Assembly: GCF_042678385.1 (NCBI RefSeq)
Contig: NZ_JBHUDY010000001.1
Coordinates: 1,488,001-1,552,000 of the forward strand
Source of the DNA: Sphingomonas_B tabacisoli
Lineage (GTDB): Bacteria; Pseudomonadota; Alphaproteobacteria; Sphingomonadales; Sphingomonadaceae
Direction: 5' to 3'
DNA length: 64,000 bases
Shown: in pieces, positions 26,071 to 34,913 of the stretch
Layout of the letters: each line of letters begins with the position of its first letter
Position numbering within the stretch: position 1 is the first letter of the stretch
Made by a program: the position numbers and the translations under genes
The notes under the pieces: model-generated
Seen by the model: only the letters and a program-made list of their open reading frames with translations
Database searches by the model: none
Told to the model about the DNA's origin: nothing

Positions 26071-28035
26071 ATGACCGTTCGCCACGACCAGCTTGCCAAT
26101 GCCATTCGCGCACTGGCGATGGATGCGGTGGAGGCGGCCAACTCCGGCCATCCAGGCATGCCGATGGGCATGGCCGACGTCGCGACGGTGCTGTTCACCA
26201 AATATCTGAAGTTCGATCCCGCCGACCCCAAATGGCCGGACCGCGACCGTTTCGTGCTGTCCGCGGGGCACGGATCGATGCTGATCTACGCGCTGCTGTA
26301 CCTGACCGGCTATGCGCGGCCGACGATCGACGACATCAAGCGCTTTCGCCAGCTCGGGTCCCCTTGCGCGGGGCATCCGGAGAATTTCGAGCTGCCGGGT
26401 GTCGAGTGCACGACCGGCCCGTTGGGGCAGGGCTTTGCGATGGCTTCTGGCATGGCCATCGCCGAGCGGCATTTGAACGCGGCCTATGGCGACGACCTCG
26501 TCGATCACCGCACCTGGGTGATCGCCGGCGACGGGTGTCTGATGGAAGGCATCAACCACGAAGCGGTCGGCCTAGCGGGGCATCTGCAGCTTGGGCGGAT
26601 GATCGTGCTGTGGGACGATAACCGCATCACCATCGACGGCGCCACCTCGCTTTCAACGAGCGAGGACATTCCGGCGCGCTATGCGGCTTCGGGCTGGCAC
26701 GTCACGCGCTGCGACGGGCACGATCCGGCCGACATCGCCCGTGCGTTCGACGAGGCGCTGGCCGATCCGCGTCCGTCGCTGGTCGCGTGCCGGACGATCA
26801 TCGGCAAGGGCGCGCCCAACAAGCAGGGCACGTCCGCGACCCACGGCGCCGCCCTGGGCGCAGCTGAAGTGGCCGCGGCGCGCGAGGCGCTCGGCTGGAC
26901 GTCGCCGCCGTTCATGATCCCCGACGACATCGCGAGCGAGTGGAAGCGCTATGGCGCGCGCGGCGGTGCGGATCGCAAGGCCTGGACCGATCGGCTGGCG
27001 TCCAGCGCACGCAAGGTGGAGTTCGAAGCGCAACAGTCGGGCAAGGTCTCGTCCGACTGGCTGAAGCCCTATGTCGACGGCCTACTCGCCAGCCCGCAGA
27101 AGGTCGCGACCCGCAAGGCGAGCGAGATGGCGCTGGAGGCGATCAACGCCGCCGTCCCCTCGACCATCGGCGGCTCGGCCGACCTGACGGGTTCGAACAA
27201 CACCAAAACAAAGGCGCAGAAGCCTTTGACTGCGGACGATTATTCCGGCCGCTACGTCTATTACGGTATCCGCGAATTCGGCATGGCCGCCGCGATGAAC
27301 GGCATGGCGCTGCATGGCGGCGTGGTGCCTTATGGCGGCACCTTCCTCGTCTTCTCCGATTATTGCCGCAACGCGATCCGGATGTCCGCACTGCAAGGCG
27401 CGCGCGTCGTCTATGTGATGACGCACGATTCGATCGGGCTGGGCGAGGATGGCCCGACCCACCAGCCGGTCGAGCATCTGACGTCGCTGCGGCTGATCCC
27501 GAACCTCGACGTGTTCCGGCCGTGCGACACGATCGAAACCGCGGAATGCTGGGCGCTGGCGCTGGAGAATGCGGATCGGCCGGCCGTGCTCGCGCTCTCG
27601 CGCCAGAACCTGCCGCAGCTTCGCGACGAGGCCGCGGAGAACCGCTCGGCCAAGGGCGCCTATCGGCTCCGCGCCGCGACCGCGCCGCGCAAGGTGGTGC
27701 TGATCGCCACTGGCTCGGAAGTCGAGGTCGCCGCCGGCGTCCGCGACCTGTTGGAAGCACAAGGCATAGGGGCCGACCTGGTCTCGATGCCGAGCTGGGA
27801 GCGTTTCGACGCGCAGCCGGCCGCCTACCGCGCCGATGTGCTGCCGGCGGACGCGCTCAAGGTCTCGATCGAGGCGGGCACCACACTCGGCTGGGAACGC
27901 TATACCGGGCCCGACGGCCTCAACATCGGCCTCGACCGGTTCGGCGCCTCCGCGCCTGCCCCCGATCTCTACAAGCATTTCGAGATCACCCCCGACGCGA
28001 TCGCGCCCAAGATCCTTGCGGCGCTGAAGAACTAA
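26071..28035 (+). CDS. tkt: Transketolase
   Basis: A 654-residue thiamine-diphosphate enzyme that moves two-carbon units between sugar phosphates. The N-terminal signature ANSGHPGMPMGMAD and the cofactor motif AGDGCLMEGINHEA are present. So is the pyrimidine-domain segment HDSIGLGEDGPTHQPVEHL. The length is typical. It is the first gene of a central-carbon cluster with gapA, pgk and aldolase. gapA starts 9 bases after its stop. Confidence 0.97.
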   Translation: MTVRHDQLANAIRALAMDAVEAANSGHPGMPMGMADVATVLFTKYLKFDPADPKWPDRDRFVLSAGHGSMLIYALLYLTGYARPTIDDIKRFRQLGSPCAGHPENFELPGVECTTGPLGQGFAMASGMAIAERHLNAAYGDDLVDHRTWVIAGDGCLMEGINHEAVGLAGHLQLGRMIVLWDDNRITIDGATSLSTSEDIPARYAASGWHVTRCDGHDPADIARAFDEALADPRPSLVACRTIIGKGAPNKQGTSATHGAALGAAEVAAAREALGWTSPPFMIPDDIASEWKRYGARGGADRKAWTDRLASSARKVEFEAQQSGKVSSDWLKPYVDGLLASPQKVATRKASEMALEAINAAVPSTIGGSADLTGSNNTKTKAQKPLTADDYSGRYVYYGIREFGMAAAMNGMALHGGVVPYGGTFLVFSDYCRNAIRMSALQGARVVYVMTHDSIGLGEDGPTHQPVEHLTSLRLIPNLDVFRPCDTIETAECWALALENADRPAVLALSRQNLPQLRDEAAENRSAKGAYRLRAATAPRKVVLIATGSEVEVAAGVRDLLEAQGIGADLVSMPSWERFDAQPAAYRADVLPADALKVSIEAGTTLGWERYTGPDGLNIGLDRFGASAPAPDLYKHFEITPDAIAPKILAALKN

Positions 28036-28044
28036 GGAGCAAAA

Positions 28045-29052
28045 ATGACCAAAGTCGCCATCAACGGATTTGGCCGCATCGGCCGCCTCGTCGCGCGCGC
28101 CATGCTGGAGCGCAAGGACTCGGGGCTGGAGCTGGTCACGATCAACGACCTGGCGGACGCCAAGTCCAACGCCTGGCTGTTCAAGCGCGACTCGGTCCAC
28201 GGCAAATATCCGGGCGAGGTCCATGCCGAGGGCAACGACCTGGTGATCGACGGCAAGCACATCCGGGTGACGGCCGAGAAGGATCCGGCCAACCTGATCC
28301 ACGGCGAGCTGGGCGTCGACCTTGTGCTGGAATGCACCGGCTTCTTCACCGACCGGGCGAGCGCCGAGAAGCACATCGCCGCCGGCGCGAAGAAGGTGCT
28401 GATCTCGGCACCAGGCAAGAATGTCGACCTGACCGTCGTGTTCGGCGTCAACGACGACAAGCTGACCGCCGAGCACAAGATCGTCTCCAACGCGTCGTGC
28501 ACCACCAACTGCCTGGCGCCGGTCGCCAAGGTGCTGAACGACACGATCGGCATCGAGCGCGGGCTGATGACCACCGTTCACGCCTACACCAATGATCAGA
28601 AGATCCTCGACCAGATCCATTCCGACCTGCGCCGTGCGCGGGCCGCCGCGATGTCGATCATCCCGACGACCACCGGCGCGGCGCGGGCGGTGGGCGAGGT
28701 GCTGCCCGAACTGAAAGGCAAGCTCGACGGCTCGGCTATCCGCGTGCCGGTGCCGGACGTGAGCCTGGTCGACCTGACCTTCACGCCGAAGCGCGACACG
28801 ACCAAGGACGAGGTCAACGCGCTGCTGAAGGCAGCGGCGGACAGCGGCCGTCTGGCGGGCATCCTCGATTACACGGACGAGCCGCTCGTCTCGATCGACC
28901 TGATGCACTCGCCGGCTTCGTCGACCGTCGACAGCCTGGAGACTGCCGTGATCGACGGCAAGCTGGTCCGCGTCGTCTCCTGGTACGACAATGAATGGGG
29001 CTTCTCGAACCGCATGGTCGACACGGCCTCGGTCATGGCGAGGCTCGGCTGA
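28045..29052 (+). CDS. gapA: Type I glyceraldehyde-3-phosphate dehydrogenase
   Basis: A 335-residue enzyme that oxidises and phosphorylates glyceraldehyde 3-phosphate. The N-terminal INGFGRIGR binds the dinucleotide, and the catalytic Cys is C152 in SNASCTTNCLAP. The C-terminal SWYDNEWGFSNRMVD is the family end. A GGAG motif precedes the ATG. The MOSC gene overlaps its 3' end. Confidence 0.97.
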   Translation: MTKVAINGFGRIGRLVARAMLERKDSGLELVTINDLADAKSNAWLFKRDSVHGKYPGEVHAEGNDLVIDGKHIRVTAEKDPANLIHGELGVDLVLECTGFFTDRASAEKHIAAGAKKVLISAPGKNVDLTVVFGVNDDKLTAEHKIVSNASCTTNCLAPVAKVLNDTIGIERGLMTTVHAYTNDQKILDQIHSDLRRARAAAMSIIPTTTGAARAVGEVLPELKGKLDGSAIRVPVPDVSLVDLTFTPKRDTTKDEVNALLKAAADSGRLAGILDYTDEPLVSIDLMHSPASSTVDSLETAVIDGKLVRVVSWYDNEWGFSNRMVDTASVMARLG

Positions 29053-29516
29053 CGGCGGGCGTCCTTCGCGGAATAGCGCGGCACGCGTTCCCGCGCGCGC
29101 CGATGGAGGTGCTGGACCATGTCCACATCTCCCGCGAAGGAGGGCTGCAGCGCGATTTTCGCGGCGCGATCCGGCCCGGCGGCAAGGACAAAAGGCAGGT
29201 CTCCCTGATCGAAGCGGGCGACTGGCTCGCCGCGATCGAAGAATTGGGCACGGTCGTCGAATGGCAGGAACGGCGCGCCAACTTGCTGGTCGATGGCGTC
29301 GACCTGCCGCAACGGCCCGGCGCCGTGGTGCGGATCGGCAGCGACGTGCGGTTGGAAATTACCTGTGAATGCGATCCATGCAGCCGCATGGATGCGATCG
29401 TGCCGGGGCTGAAGGCCGTATTGATGCACGACTGGCGCGGCGGTGCGTTGGCGCGGGTGCTTCAGGGCGGCGATATCCGGGTCGGCGACCCCGTTTCAAT
29501 CGAAGGTGAGGAATGA
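28995..29516 (+). CDS. MOSC-domain protein
   Basis: MOSC domains are beta-strand folds found in molybdenum-cofactor sulfurases and related proteins. The domain here runs from about VLRGIARHAFPRAPM to the end, with HISREGGLQRDFRGAIRPGG and the conserved-Cys region CDPCSRMDAIVPGL. The start is uncertain. The only ATG that keeps the whole domain is at 28995, inside gapA. Homology seems to begin near 29049, where a CTG overlaps the gapA stop. The next ATG at 29103 would cut the domain. The stop overlaps the pgk start by 4 bases. A MOSC protein within a glycolytic operon has no obvious metabolic reason. Confidence 0.72.
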   Translation: MGLLEPHGRHGLGHGEARLTAGVLRGIARHAFPRAPMEVLDHVHISREGGLQRDFRGAIRPGGKDKRQVSLIEAGDWLAAIEELGTVVEWQERRANLLVDGVDLPQRPGAVVRIGSDVRLEITCECDPCSRMDAIVPGLKAVLMHDWRGGALARVLQGGDIRVGDPVSIEGEE

Positions 29517-30706
29517 CGTTCAAGACGCTCGACGATATGGGGAATGTGCAGGGCAAGCGCGTGCTGGTCCGCGAGGACCTGAACGTGCCCACCCAGGAAG
29601 CCAAGGTTACGGACGACACGCGGCTGCGCGCCGCGGTGCCGACCATCGCGGAACTGTCGGACAAGGGCGCGATCCTTCTCGTCCTCGCCCATTTCGGACG
29701 GCCCAAAGGCCAGCCCAATCCGGAAATGTCGCTGGCGCTGGTGACCAAGCCGCTGTCGGACCTCCTCGGTCGGCCCGTGCAGTTCGTACCCGATTGCCAG
29801 GGCGAAGGAGCCGAGCGCGCGGTTGCGGACCTGAAGCCCGGCGACATCGCCGTGCTGGAGAACACCCGTTTCCATGCCGGCGAGGAGAAGAACGACCCGG
29901 CGCTGGTCGATGCAATGGCTCGGCTGGGCGATCTCTACGTCAACGACGCCTTCTCCGCTGCGCACCGCGCCCATGCTTCGACGGAAGGGTTGGCGCACAG
30001 ATTGCCTGCCTATGCCGGCCGCCAGATGGAAGCGGAGCTGCGCGCGCTGGAAAAGGCGCTCGGCAGTCCCGAGCATCCGGTTGCGGCCGTCGTCGGCGGC
30101 GCGAAGGTGTCCACCAAGCTCGACGTGCTGAAGCACCTCGTCGCCAAGGTGGATCACCTGATCATCGGCGGCGGCATGGCCAACACTTTCCTCGCTGCGC
30201 GCGGCGTCAATGTCGGCAAGTCGTTGTGCGAGCACGACCTGACCGGCACGGCCGAGCAGATTCTCGACGCCGCCGACAAGGCGAACTGCACCGTACATCT
30301 GCCCTATGACGTGGTGGTGGCGAAGGAATTCAGGCCGAACCCGCCGATGCGCACCGTCAACGTCCACGAAGTCGGCGCGGACGAGATGATCCTCGATATC
30401 GGCCCCGCCGCGACCGAGGCGCTGGCCGACGTGCTGAAGACCTGCCGCACGCTGGTCTGGAACGGGCCGCTCGGTGCATTCGAGACGCCGCCGTTCGACA
30501 CCGCGACCGTCAGCCTCGCCCGCACCGCCGCCGCGCTCACCCGCGAAGGCTCGCTGGTCTCGGTCGCCGGCGGCGGCGACACCGTGGCCGCGCTCAATCA
30601 GGCCGGGGTCTCCGACGACTTCACCTTCGTCTCGACCGCCGGCGGCGCGTTCCTCGAATGGATGGAAGGCAAGGAACTGCCGGGCGTGGCTGCGTTGGAA
30701 GCTTGA
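29513..30706 (+). CDS. pgk: Phosphoglycerate kinase
   Basis: A 397-residue enzyme that transfers phosphate from 1,3-bisphosphoglycerate to ADP. Signature segments are GKRVLVREDLNVP, LAHFGRPKG, the nucleotide loop region IGGGMANTFLAARG and the C-terminal VAGGGDTVAALNQAG. The ATG overlaps the MOSC stop as ATGA. The promoter of the toxin-antitoxin pair begins on its stop codon. Confidence 0.97.
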   Translation: MTFKTLDDMGNVQGKRVLVREDLNVPTQEAKVTDDTRLRAAVPTIAELSDKGAILLVLAHFGRPKGQPNPEMSLALVTKPLSDLLGRPVQFVPDCQGEGAERAVADLKPGDIAVLENTRFHAGEEKNDPALVDAMARLGDLYVNDAFSAAHRAHASTEGLAHRLPAYAGRQMEAELRALEKALGSPEHPVAAVVGGAKVSTKLDVLKHLVAKVDHLIIGGGMANTFLAARGVNVGKSLCEHDLTGTAEQILDAADKANCTVHLPYDVVVAKEFRPNPPMRTVNVHEVGADEMILDIGPAATEALADVLKTCRTLVWNGPLGAFETPPFDTATVSLARTAAALTREGSLVSVAGGGDTVAALNQAGVSDDFTFVSTAGGAFLEWMEGKELPGVAALEA

Positions 30707-30744
30707 GAACTTAACCGATTGCGTCTATGTTTAACGTGTTAAAC
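30703..30744 (+). promoter_or_regulatory. Promoter and palindromic operator of the toxin-antitoxin pair
   Basis: TTGAGA (30703-30708) and TATGTT (30726-30731) are separated by 17 bases. The perfect palindrome GTTTAACGTGTTAAAC (30729-30744, 7-2-7) overlaps the -10 and is followed directly by the GGAGG ribosome-binding site. This is the expected layout for autorepression by a ribbon-helix-helix antitoxin. Confidence 0.7.
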
Positions 30745-30754
30745 GGAGGCGCCC

Positions 30755-30964
30755 GTGCTTGGAATCAGACTCTCGCCTGAAGCGGAAAAGGAACTTGCGC
30801 GGCACGCCCGCGCCTTGGGGCGCGGCAAGAGCGTCGTCGCGCGCGAATGGATTCTGGAGCGATTGGAGCGCGAATCGATCGACGCGCAGATGCGCCGCGC
30901 GGCCCAGATACTCGCCCAACACGATCGGGAAGAGGACTATACCGAGAGCGATCTCGATGATTGA
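30755..30964 (+). CDS. Ribbon-helix-helix antitoxin
   Basis: A 69-residue protein starting at GTG, 5 bases after GGAGG. The N-terminal part (GIRLSPEAEKELARHARALGRGKSVVAREWI) fits a ribbon-helix-helix DNA-binding unit: a short strand followed by two helices. The acidic C-terminus (HDREEDYTESDLDD) is the likely toxin-neutralising tail. It overlaps the toxin gene by 8 bases. It should bind the palindrome just upstream. Confidence 0.8.
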   Translation: MLGIRLSPEAEKELARHARALGRGKSVVAREWILERLERESIDAQMRRAAQILAQHDREEDYTESDLDD

Positions 30965-31292
30965 GCTGCGGCGCGGCAGCGTAGTCTATTACGGCGAGCG
31001 AGGAGAATTTACCGGCAAGCTTCGTCCCGGGGTGGTTGTACAGCGAGATTCGACGCTGGCTGATGCTCCATCGGTCACTTTGTGCGGCCTGACCAGTAAT
31101 GCCATGCCGAGCCACATTGCGCGCGTGCCCCTTGTCGCCAACGACACCAACGGGCTCGATCAGCTTTCTTTCGTGATGGTCGACAAGGTCGTTTCGATCG
31201 GGCGGGCGCGAATCCGTAGACTGTTCGGGCAACTCAGCATGGACGAGATGGCCCAGGTGGACAGAGCGCTGCGGCTGTGGCTCGACCTTTGA
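30957..31292 (+). CDS. MazF/PemK-type toxin (endoribonuclease family)
   Basis: A 111-residue protein with the family start MIELRRGSVVYYG and the conserved KLRPGVVVQRD strand pair. The C-terminal VMVDKVVSIGRARIRRLFGQLS is also typical. MazF/PemK toxins cleave mRNA. The ATG lies within the antitoxin 3' end, as usual for such pairs. The pair stands between pgk and the aldolase gene. Confidence 0.85.
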   Translation: MIELRRGSVVYYGERGEFTGKLRPGVVVQRDSTLADAPSVTLCGLTSNAMPSHIARVPLVANDTNGLDQLSFVMVDKVVSIGRARIRRLFGQLSMDEMAQVDRALRLWLDL

Positions 31293-31362
31293 CGCGCCGT
31301 TGAGATTCTGCGCGCCTCAAGCTAGGCGCTGCGACAGCTCACCAAACACATCAGGGATTCTC

Positions 31363-32268
31363 ATGAACGCCTCCGACATGACTGCCAAGATTGCCGAAGG
31401 AAATGGGTTTATCGCCGCGCTCGACCAGAGCGGAGGCTCGACGCCGAAGGCGTTGAAGGGGTACGGGATCGAGGAAGGCACCTGGTCGTCGGACGAGGAA
31501 ATGTTCGGCCTGATCCACGCGATGCGCAGCCGGATCATCACCTCGCCCTGCTTCAACGGGCAGAAAGTCATCGGCGCGATCCTGTTCGAGCGGACGATGG
31601 ACGGGCAGGTGGACGGCAAGCCTGTCCCGCAGGCGCTGATCGAAAAGGGTGTCGTGCCCTTCATCAAGATCGACAAGGGCCTTGAGGCCGAAGCGAACGG
31701 CGTGCAGCTGATGAAGCCGATGCCGGAGCTGGATGCGCTGCTGTCGCGGGCGAAGGCGCTGGGCGTGTTCGGCACCAAGGAGCGCTCGGTCGTCAACCTC
31801 GCCAACCGCGAAGGCATCGCGGCAATCGTCAAACAGCAGTTCGCGGTGGCGCAGCAGGTGCTGTCGCACGGGTTGGTGCCGATCATCGAACCGGAAGTGA
31901 ACATCAAGAGCGCCGAGCGCGCCGAGGCCGACCAGATCCTCCTCGAAGAGCTCACCAAGGCGCTGGACGCGATGCCGGGCAGCGACAAGGTGATGCTGAA
32001 GCTGTCGATCCCGGCCAAGCCCGGCCTTTTCGACGCGTTGGTCGATCATCCGCGCGTGCTCCGCGTCGTGGCACTCTCGGGCGGCTATGCACGTCCCGAG
32101 GCCTGCGCCGAGCTGGCCAAGAACCGCGGCATGATCGCGAGCTTCAGCCGCGCGCTGCTTGAAGACCTGCGCCACCAGATGAGCGACGACGAGTTCAACG
32201 GCTCGCTCGGCGATGCCATCGACGAAATCCATCAGGCTTCGACGCAGAAGACGCTGGTCGACGCCTGA
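31363..32268 (+). CDS. Class I fructose-bisphosphate aldolase
   Basis: A 301-residue Schiff-base aldolase of the bacterial class I type. It starts MNASDMTAKIAEGNGFIAALDQSGGSTPKALKGYG in its family fashion (ALDQSGGSTPK seen). The Schiff-base Lys is probably in VMLKLSIPAKPG, and EPEVNIKS is a further conserved segment. It cleaves fructose 1,6-bisphosphate without metal. The ATG at 31363 follows CAGGGATTCTC. It belongs functionally with tkt, gapA and pgk upstream, from which the toxin-antitoxin pair separates it. Confidence 0.93.
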   Translation: MNASDMTAKIAEGNGFIAALDQSGGSTPKALKGYGIEEGTWSSDEEMFGLIHAMRSRIITSPCFNGQKVIGAILFERTMDGQVDGKPVPQALIEKGVVPFIKIDKGLEAEANGVQLMKPMPELDALLSRAKALGVFGTKERSVVNLANREGIAAIVKQQFAVAQQVLSHGLVPIIEPEVNIKSAERAEADQILLEELTKALDAMPGSDKVMLKLSIPAKPGLFDALVDHPRVLRVVALSGGYARPEACAELAKNRGMIASFSRALLEDLRHQMSDDEFNGSLGDAIDEIHQASTQKTLVDA

Positions 32269-32328
32269 TCCTGCATGGGCAGCGCGGCTCGGATGACCTA
32301 AGGTCGGCCGAACCGCGCGGAGCCTTGC

Positions 32329-33837
32329 ATGGTCGACACGCCACCCATTCTGATCGTCGGCGCCGGGCCGACCGGCCTGGTGCTGGCGCTTAGTCTCGCG
32401 AGGCGCGGCGCCGCCTTCCGGATCATCGACCAGCATGACGGGCCGGGCGAGGCGTCGCGAGCGCTGGCGATGCACGCGCGGACGTTGGAGTTCTACGCGC
32501 AGTTCGGTTTCGCCGATGCGGTGGTTGCGGCCGGCAATCGCATTGAGACGCTCCACTTCCGTCGGCTGGGGCGCGAACTCGCGACCATCCGGTTCAGCAA
32601 CATCGGCGCGGGGTTGAGCCCATTCCCGTTCGTGCTCGACTTTCCCCAGGACGAGCATGAACGCTTTCTGGTCGATCGGCTGCGCGAACTCGGTGTCGAG
32701 ATCGAGTGGCAAACCACGCTCAAGTCGTTTGTGCACGATGCCGACGGTGTGACGGCCACGATCGATCATGGTGGACGCGAGGAGCAGGCGCGTTTCTCCT
32801 ATGTCTGCGGATGCGACGGCGTGCACAGCCGGGTGCGCGAAATGCTGGCGGTCGGTTTCCCGGGCGGGACTTACGAGAATCTCTATTACGTCGCCGATGT
32901 GAAGCTGGCCGAAGGGCAAAGCGGGGACCTCCATGCCGCGCTCGGGCCGGACAATTTCGCGCTCCGCATGCCGGCGCGCAAAGGCGCGATGGAGCGGTTG
33001 ATCGGCATCGCGCCCGAACATGCCGACGGAAGCCCGGTGACGTTCGAGGACGTGCGCCCGACCGCCGAGCCGCTGCTCGGCGTGCGGGTCGCCTCTCTCA
33101 ATTGGTTCTCGACCTACCGCGTGCACCACCGGGTCGCCTCGCATTTCCGGGTCGGCCGCTGCTTCCTGCTTGGCGATGCCGGCCATGTGCACAGTCCGGC
33201 GGGCGGGCAGGGCATGAACACCGGGGTCGGCGACGCGGTGAACCTCGGCTGGAAGCTCGCCCATGTGCTGCACGGCCGCGCCGCACCGGAACTGCTCGAC
33301 AGTTACGAAGCGGAGCGCATGCCGTTCGCCCGGCAGCTCGTCGCGACCACCGATCGGGCGTTCAAGGCCGTCGTGTCGCGTGGCCTGACCGGCAAGCTCA
33401 TCCGCTCCGTGGCGATGCCGCGCCTGATGCCCCTGATGTCGCGATTTGCCGCGGGGCGGCGGATGTTCTTCCGCCTGGTCTCGCAAATCGAGATCCACTA
33501 TCCGGACAGCCCGATAAGCGGGGGCAAAGCAGGAAAGGTCGCGGGCGGCGACCGGCTGCCCTGGGTTGCCGACAGCCACAACTTCGATCCGCTCCGCAGC
33601 CTCGACTGGCAGTTGCACGTCTATGGCGAGCCCCGGCCTGATCTGACGGCTGCCGCCGGCGAGCTCGGTTTGCCGCTGCATGCGTTCGGCTGGAGCGGGG
33701 CCGCCGAAAAGGCTGGGCTGGCGCTCGATGCCGCTTATCTGATCCGGCCGGACGGCTATGTCGCACTGGCCGGATGCGATGCGGACGGCCTGCGGACATT
33801 CGTCGAGCGCCATGCGCTCCGCTTCACGGGAGAATAG
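32329..33837 (+). CDS. FAD-dependent aromatic monooxygenase (PheA/TfdB-like flavoprotein)
   Basis: A 502-residue flavoprotein of the class A hydroxylase family. GAGPTGL near residue 11 binds FAD, GCDGVHSRVRE is the DG motif, and FLLGDAGHVHSPAGGQGMN is the GD motif. A C-terminal thioredoxin-like domain of about 120 residues ends the protein, as in phenol hydroxylase relatives. Likely reaction: NAD(P)H-dependent ring hydroxylation; the substrate is unknown. An O-methyltransferase gene follows after 1 base. Confidence 0.88.
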   Translation: MVDTPPILIVGAGPTGLVLALSLARRGAAFRIIDQHDGPGEASRALAMHARTLEFYAQFGFADAVVAAGNRIETLHFRRLGRELATIRFSNIGAGLSPFPFVLDFPQDEHERFLVDRLRELGVEIEWQTTLKSFVHDADGVTATIDHGGREEQARFSYVCGCDGVHSRVREMLAVGFPGGTYENLYYVADVKLAEGQSGDLHAALGPDNFALRMPARKGAMERLIGIAPEHADGSPVTFEDVRPTAEPLLGVRVASLNWFSTYRVHHRVASHFRVGRCFLLGDAGHVHSPAGGQGMNTGVGDAVNLGWKLAHVLHGRAAPELLDSYEAERMPFARQLVATTDRAFKAVVSRGLTGKLIRSVAMPRLMPLMSRFAAGRRMFFRLVSQIEIHYPDSPISGGKAGKVAGGDRLPWVADSHNFDPLRSLDWQLHVYGEPRPDLTAAAGELGLPLHAFGWSGAAEKAGLALDAAYLIRPDGYVALAGCDADGLRTFVERHALRFTGE

Positions 33838-33838
33838 G

Positions 33839-34504
33839 ATGCAGGCGGACGATTGGCGCGCTGTCGACGATTATATCGCGGAGCGGCTGCTGGGCGACGA
33901 TTCCGTGCTCGACGCGGCGCTGGCGGCGAACGCAGCCGGCGGCCTCCCTGCGATCGACGTCTCGCCGGTGCAGGGCAAGATGCTCCATCTGCTCGCTCGC
34001 GGCATGGGCGCGCGGCGCATCCTCGAGATCGGCACGCTCGGCGGCTATTCGACGATCTGGCTGGCGCGGGCACTGCCGGCGGATGGGCGTCTCGTGACGC
34101 TGGAACTGGAGCCGCGCCATGCCGATGTCGCACGCGGCAACATCGCCCGCGCCGGCTTGAGCGACAGGGTCGAGGTGCGGGTCGGCGCCGCAAACGACAC
34201 GCTGCAGCAGATGATCGCGAACAAGGAGGAGCCGTTCGACTTCATCTTCGTAGACGCGGACAAGGAAGGCTATCCCGCCTATCTCCGTGCCGCCCTCCAG
34301 CTTTCGCGTCCGGGCACGATGCTGGTGTTCGACAATGTCGTGCGCGAAGGCGGCGTGATCGATCCCGATCATGCCGATCCGCGCGTGCATGGCGTCCGGG
34401 CATTGTTCGAAGCGCTGGCGGCCGAACCCCGGCTCAGCGCCACCGCTGTCCAAACCGTGGGTGCGAAGAAATGGGACGGGTTCGCGCTCGCGATCGTCGC
34501 ATAA
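33839..34504 (+). CDS. SAM-dependent O-methyltransferase (COMT family 3)
   Basis: A 221-residue methyltransferase. ILEIGTLGGYSTIWLARALP binds S-adenosylmethionine and DFIFVDADKEGYPAYL is the metal and substrate loop typical of catechol-type O-methyltransferases. The ATG at 33839 follows GGGAGAATAGG and lies 1 base after the monooxygenase stop. Adjacent hydroxylase and O-methyltransferase genes suggest successive hydroxylation and methylation of an aromatic compound; this is inference. Confidence 0.88.
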   Translation: MQADDWRAVDDYIAERLLGDDSVLDAALAANAAGGLPAIDVSPVQGKMLHLLARGMGARRILEIGTLGGYSTIWLARALPADGRLVTLELEPRHADVARGNIARAGLSDRVEVRVGAANDTLQQMIANKEEPFDFIFVDADKEGYPAYLRAALQLSRPGTMLVFDNVVREGGVIDPDHADPRVHGVRALFEALAAEPRLSATAVQTVGAKKWDGFALAIVA

Positions 34505-34550
34505 CCGGCGCAGGCTTGACGTCGCCCGGTTCCGCCCTGATGATCGCGCC

Positions 34551-34913
34551 ATGTCGACGCCCGATCCCGGCGCCTTCTTTCGCGAGATGCTCGGCCAGTG
34601 GGAGAGCATCGCGAACCAGTTCGGCTCTGAAATGGTGAAGTCGGGCGAGTTCGCGCGGACGATGCACGGCGCCACCTCTGCCGGCCTCCGCGCCAAGGAA
34701 GCCGCGAAGGAAGCGATGAGCCGCGCGCTCGAGGCCGCCAACATGCCGAACCGGGAGGAGATTATCGGCTTGGCCGATCGGATGCGTGCGGTGGAGGAAC
34801 GATTGGGTCGGATCGAGACGCTATTGATCCGTCTCGCGGGCGATGGGGTTCCCGCCCAGCCCGCTGCGCCGCAGCCTGCCCGGACCAAGAAACCGCCCAA
34901 GAAGAACGGATGA
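34551..34913 (+). CDS. Short PhaE-like subunit of a class III polyhydroxyalkanoate synthase
   Basis: A 120-residue helical protein. The start PGAFFREMLGQWESIANQFG and the later MPNREEIIGLADRMRAVEERLGRIETLL resemble the amphipathic N- and C-terminal parts of PhaE. The tail is Pro, Ala and Lys rich (PAAPQPARTKKPPKKNG). Normal PhaE is around 350 residues, so this would be a strongly reduced form. The stop overlaps the phaC start as ATGA, which supports the functional pairing. Alternatively it could be a phasin-like granule protein. Confidence 0.65.
   Translation: MSTPDPGAFFREMLGQWESIANQFGSEMVKSGEFARTMHGATSAGLRAKEAAKEAMSRALEAANMPNREEIIGLADRMRAVEERLGRIETLLIRLAGDGVPAQPAAPQPARTKKPPKKNG

Noticed and set aside
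27082..28908. A 608-codon minus-strand frame opposite tkt and gapA
   Set aside because: Antisense shadow of two conserved genes; composition typical of high-GC artefacts.
31351..33813. An 820-codon open frame on the minus strand across the aldolase and monooxygenase genes
   Set aside because: It spans two well-recognised plus-strand genes and the gap between them, and shows no family motif.
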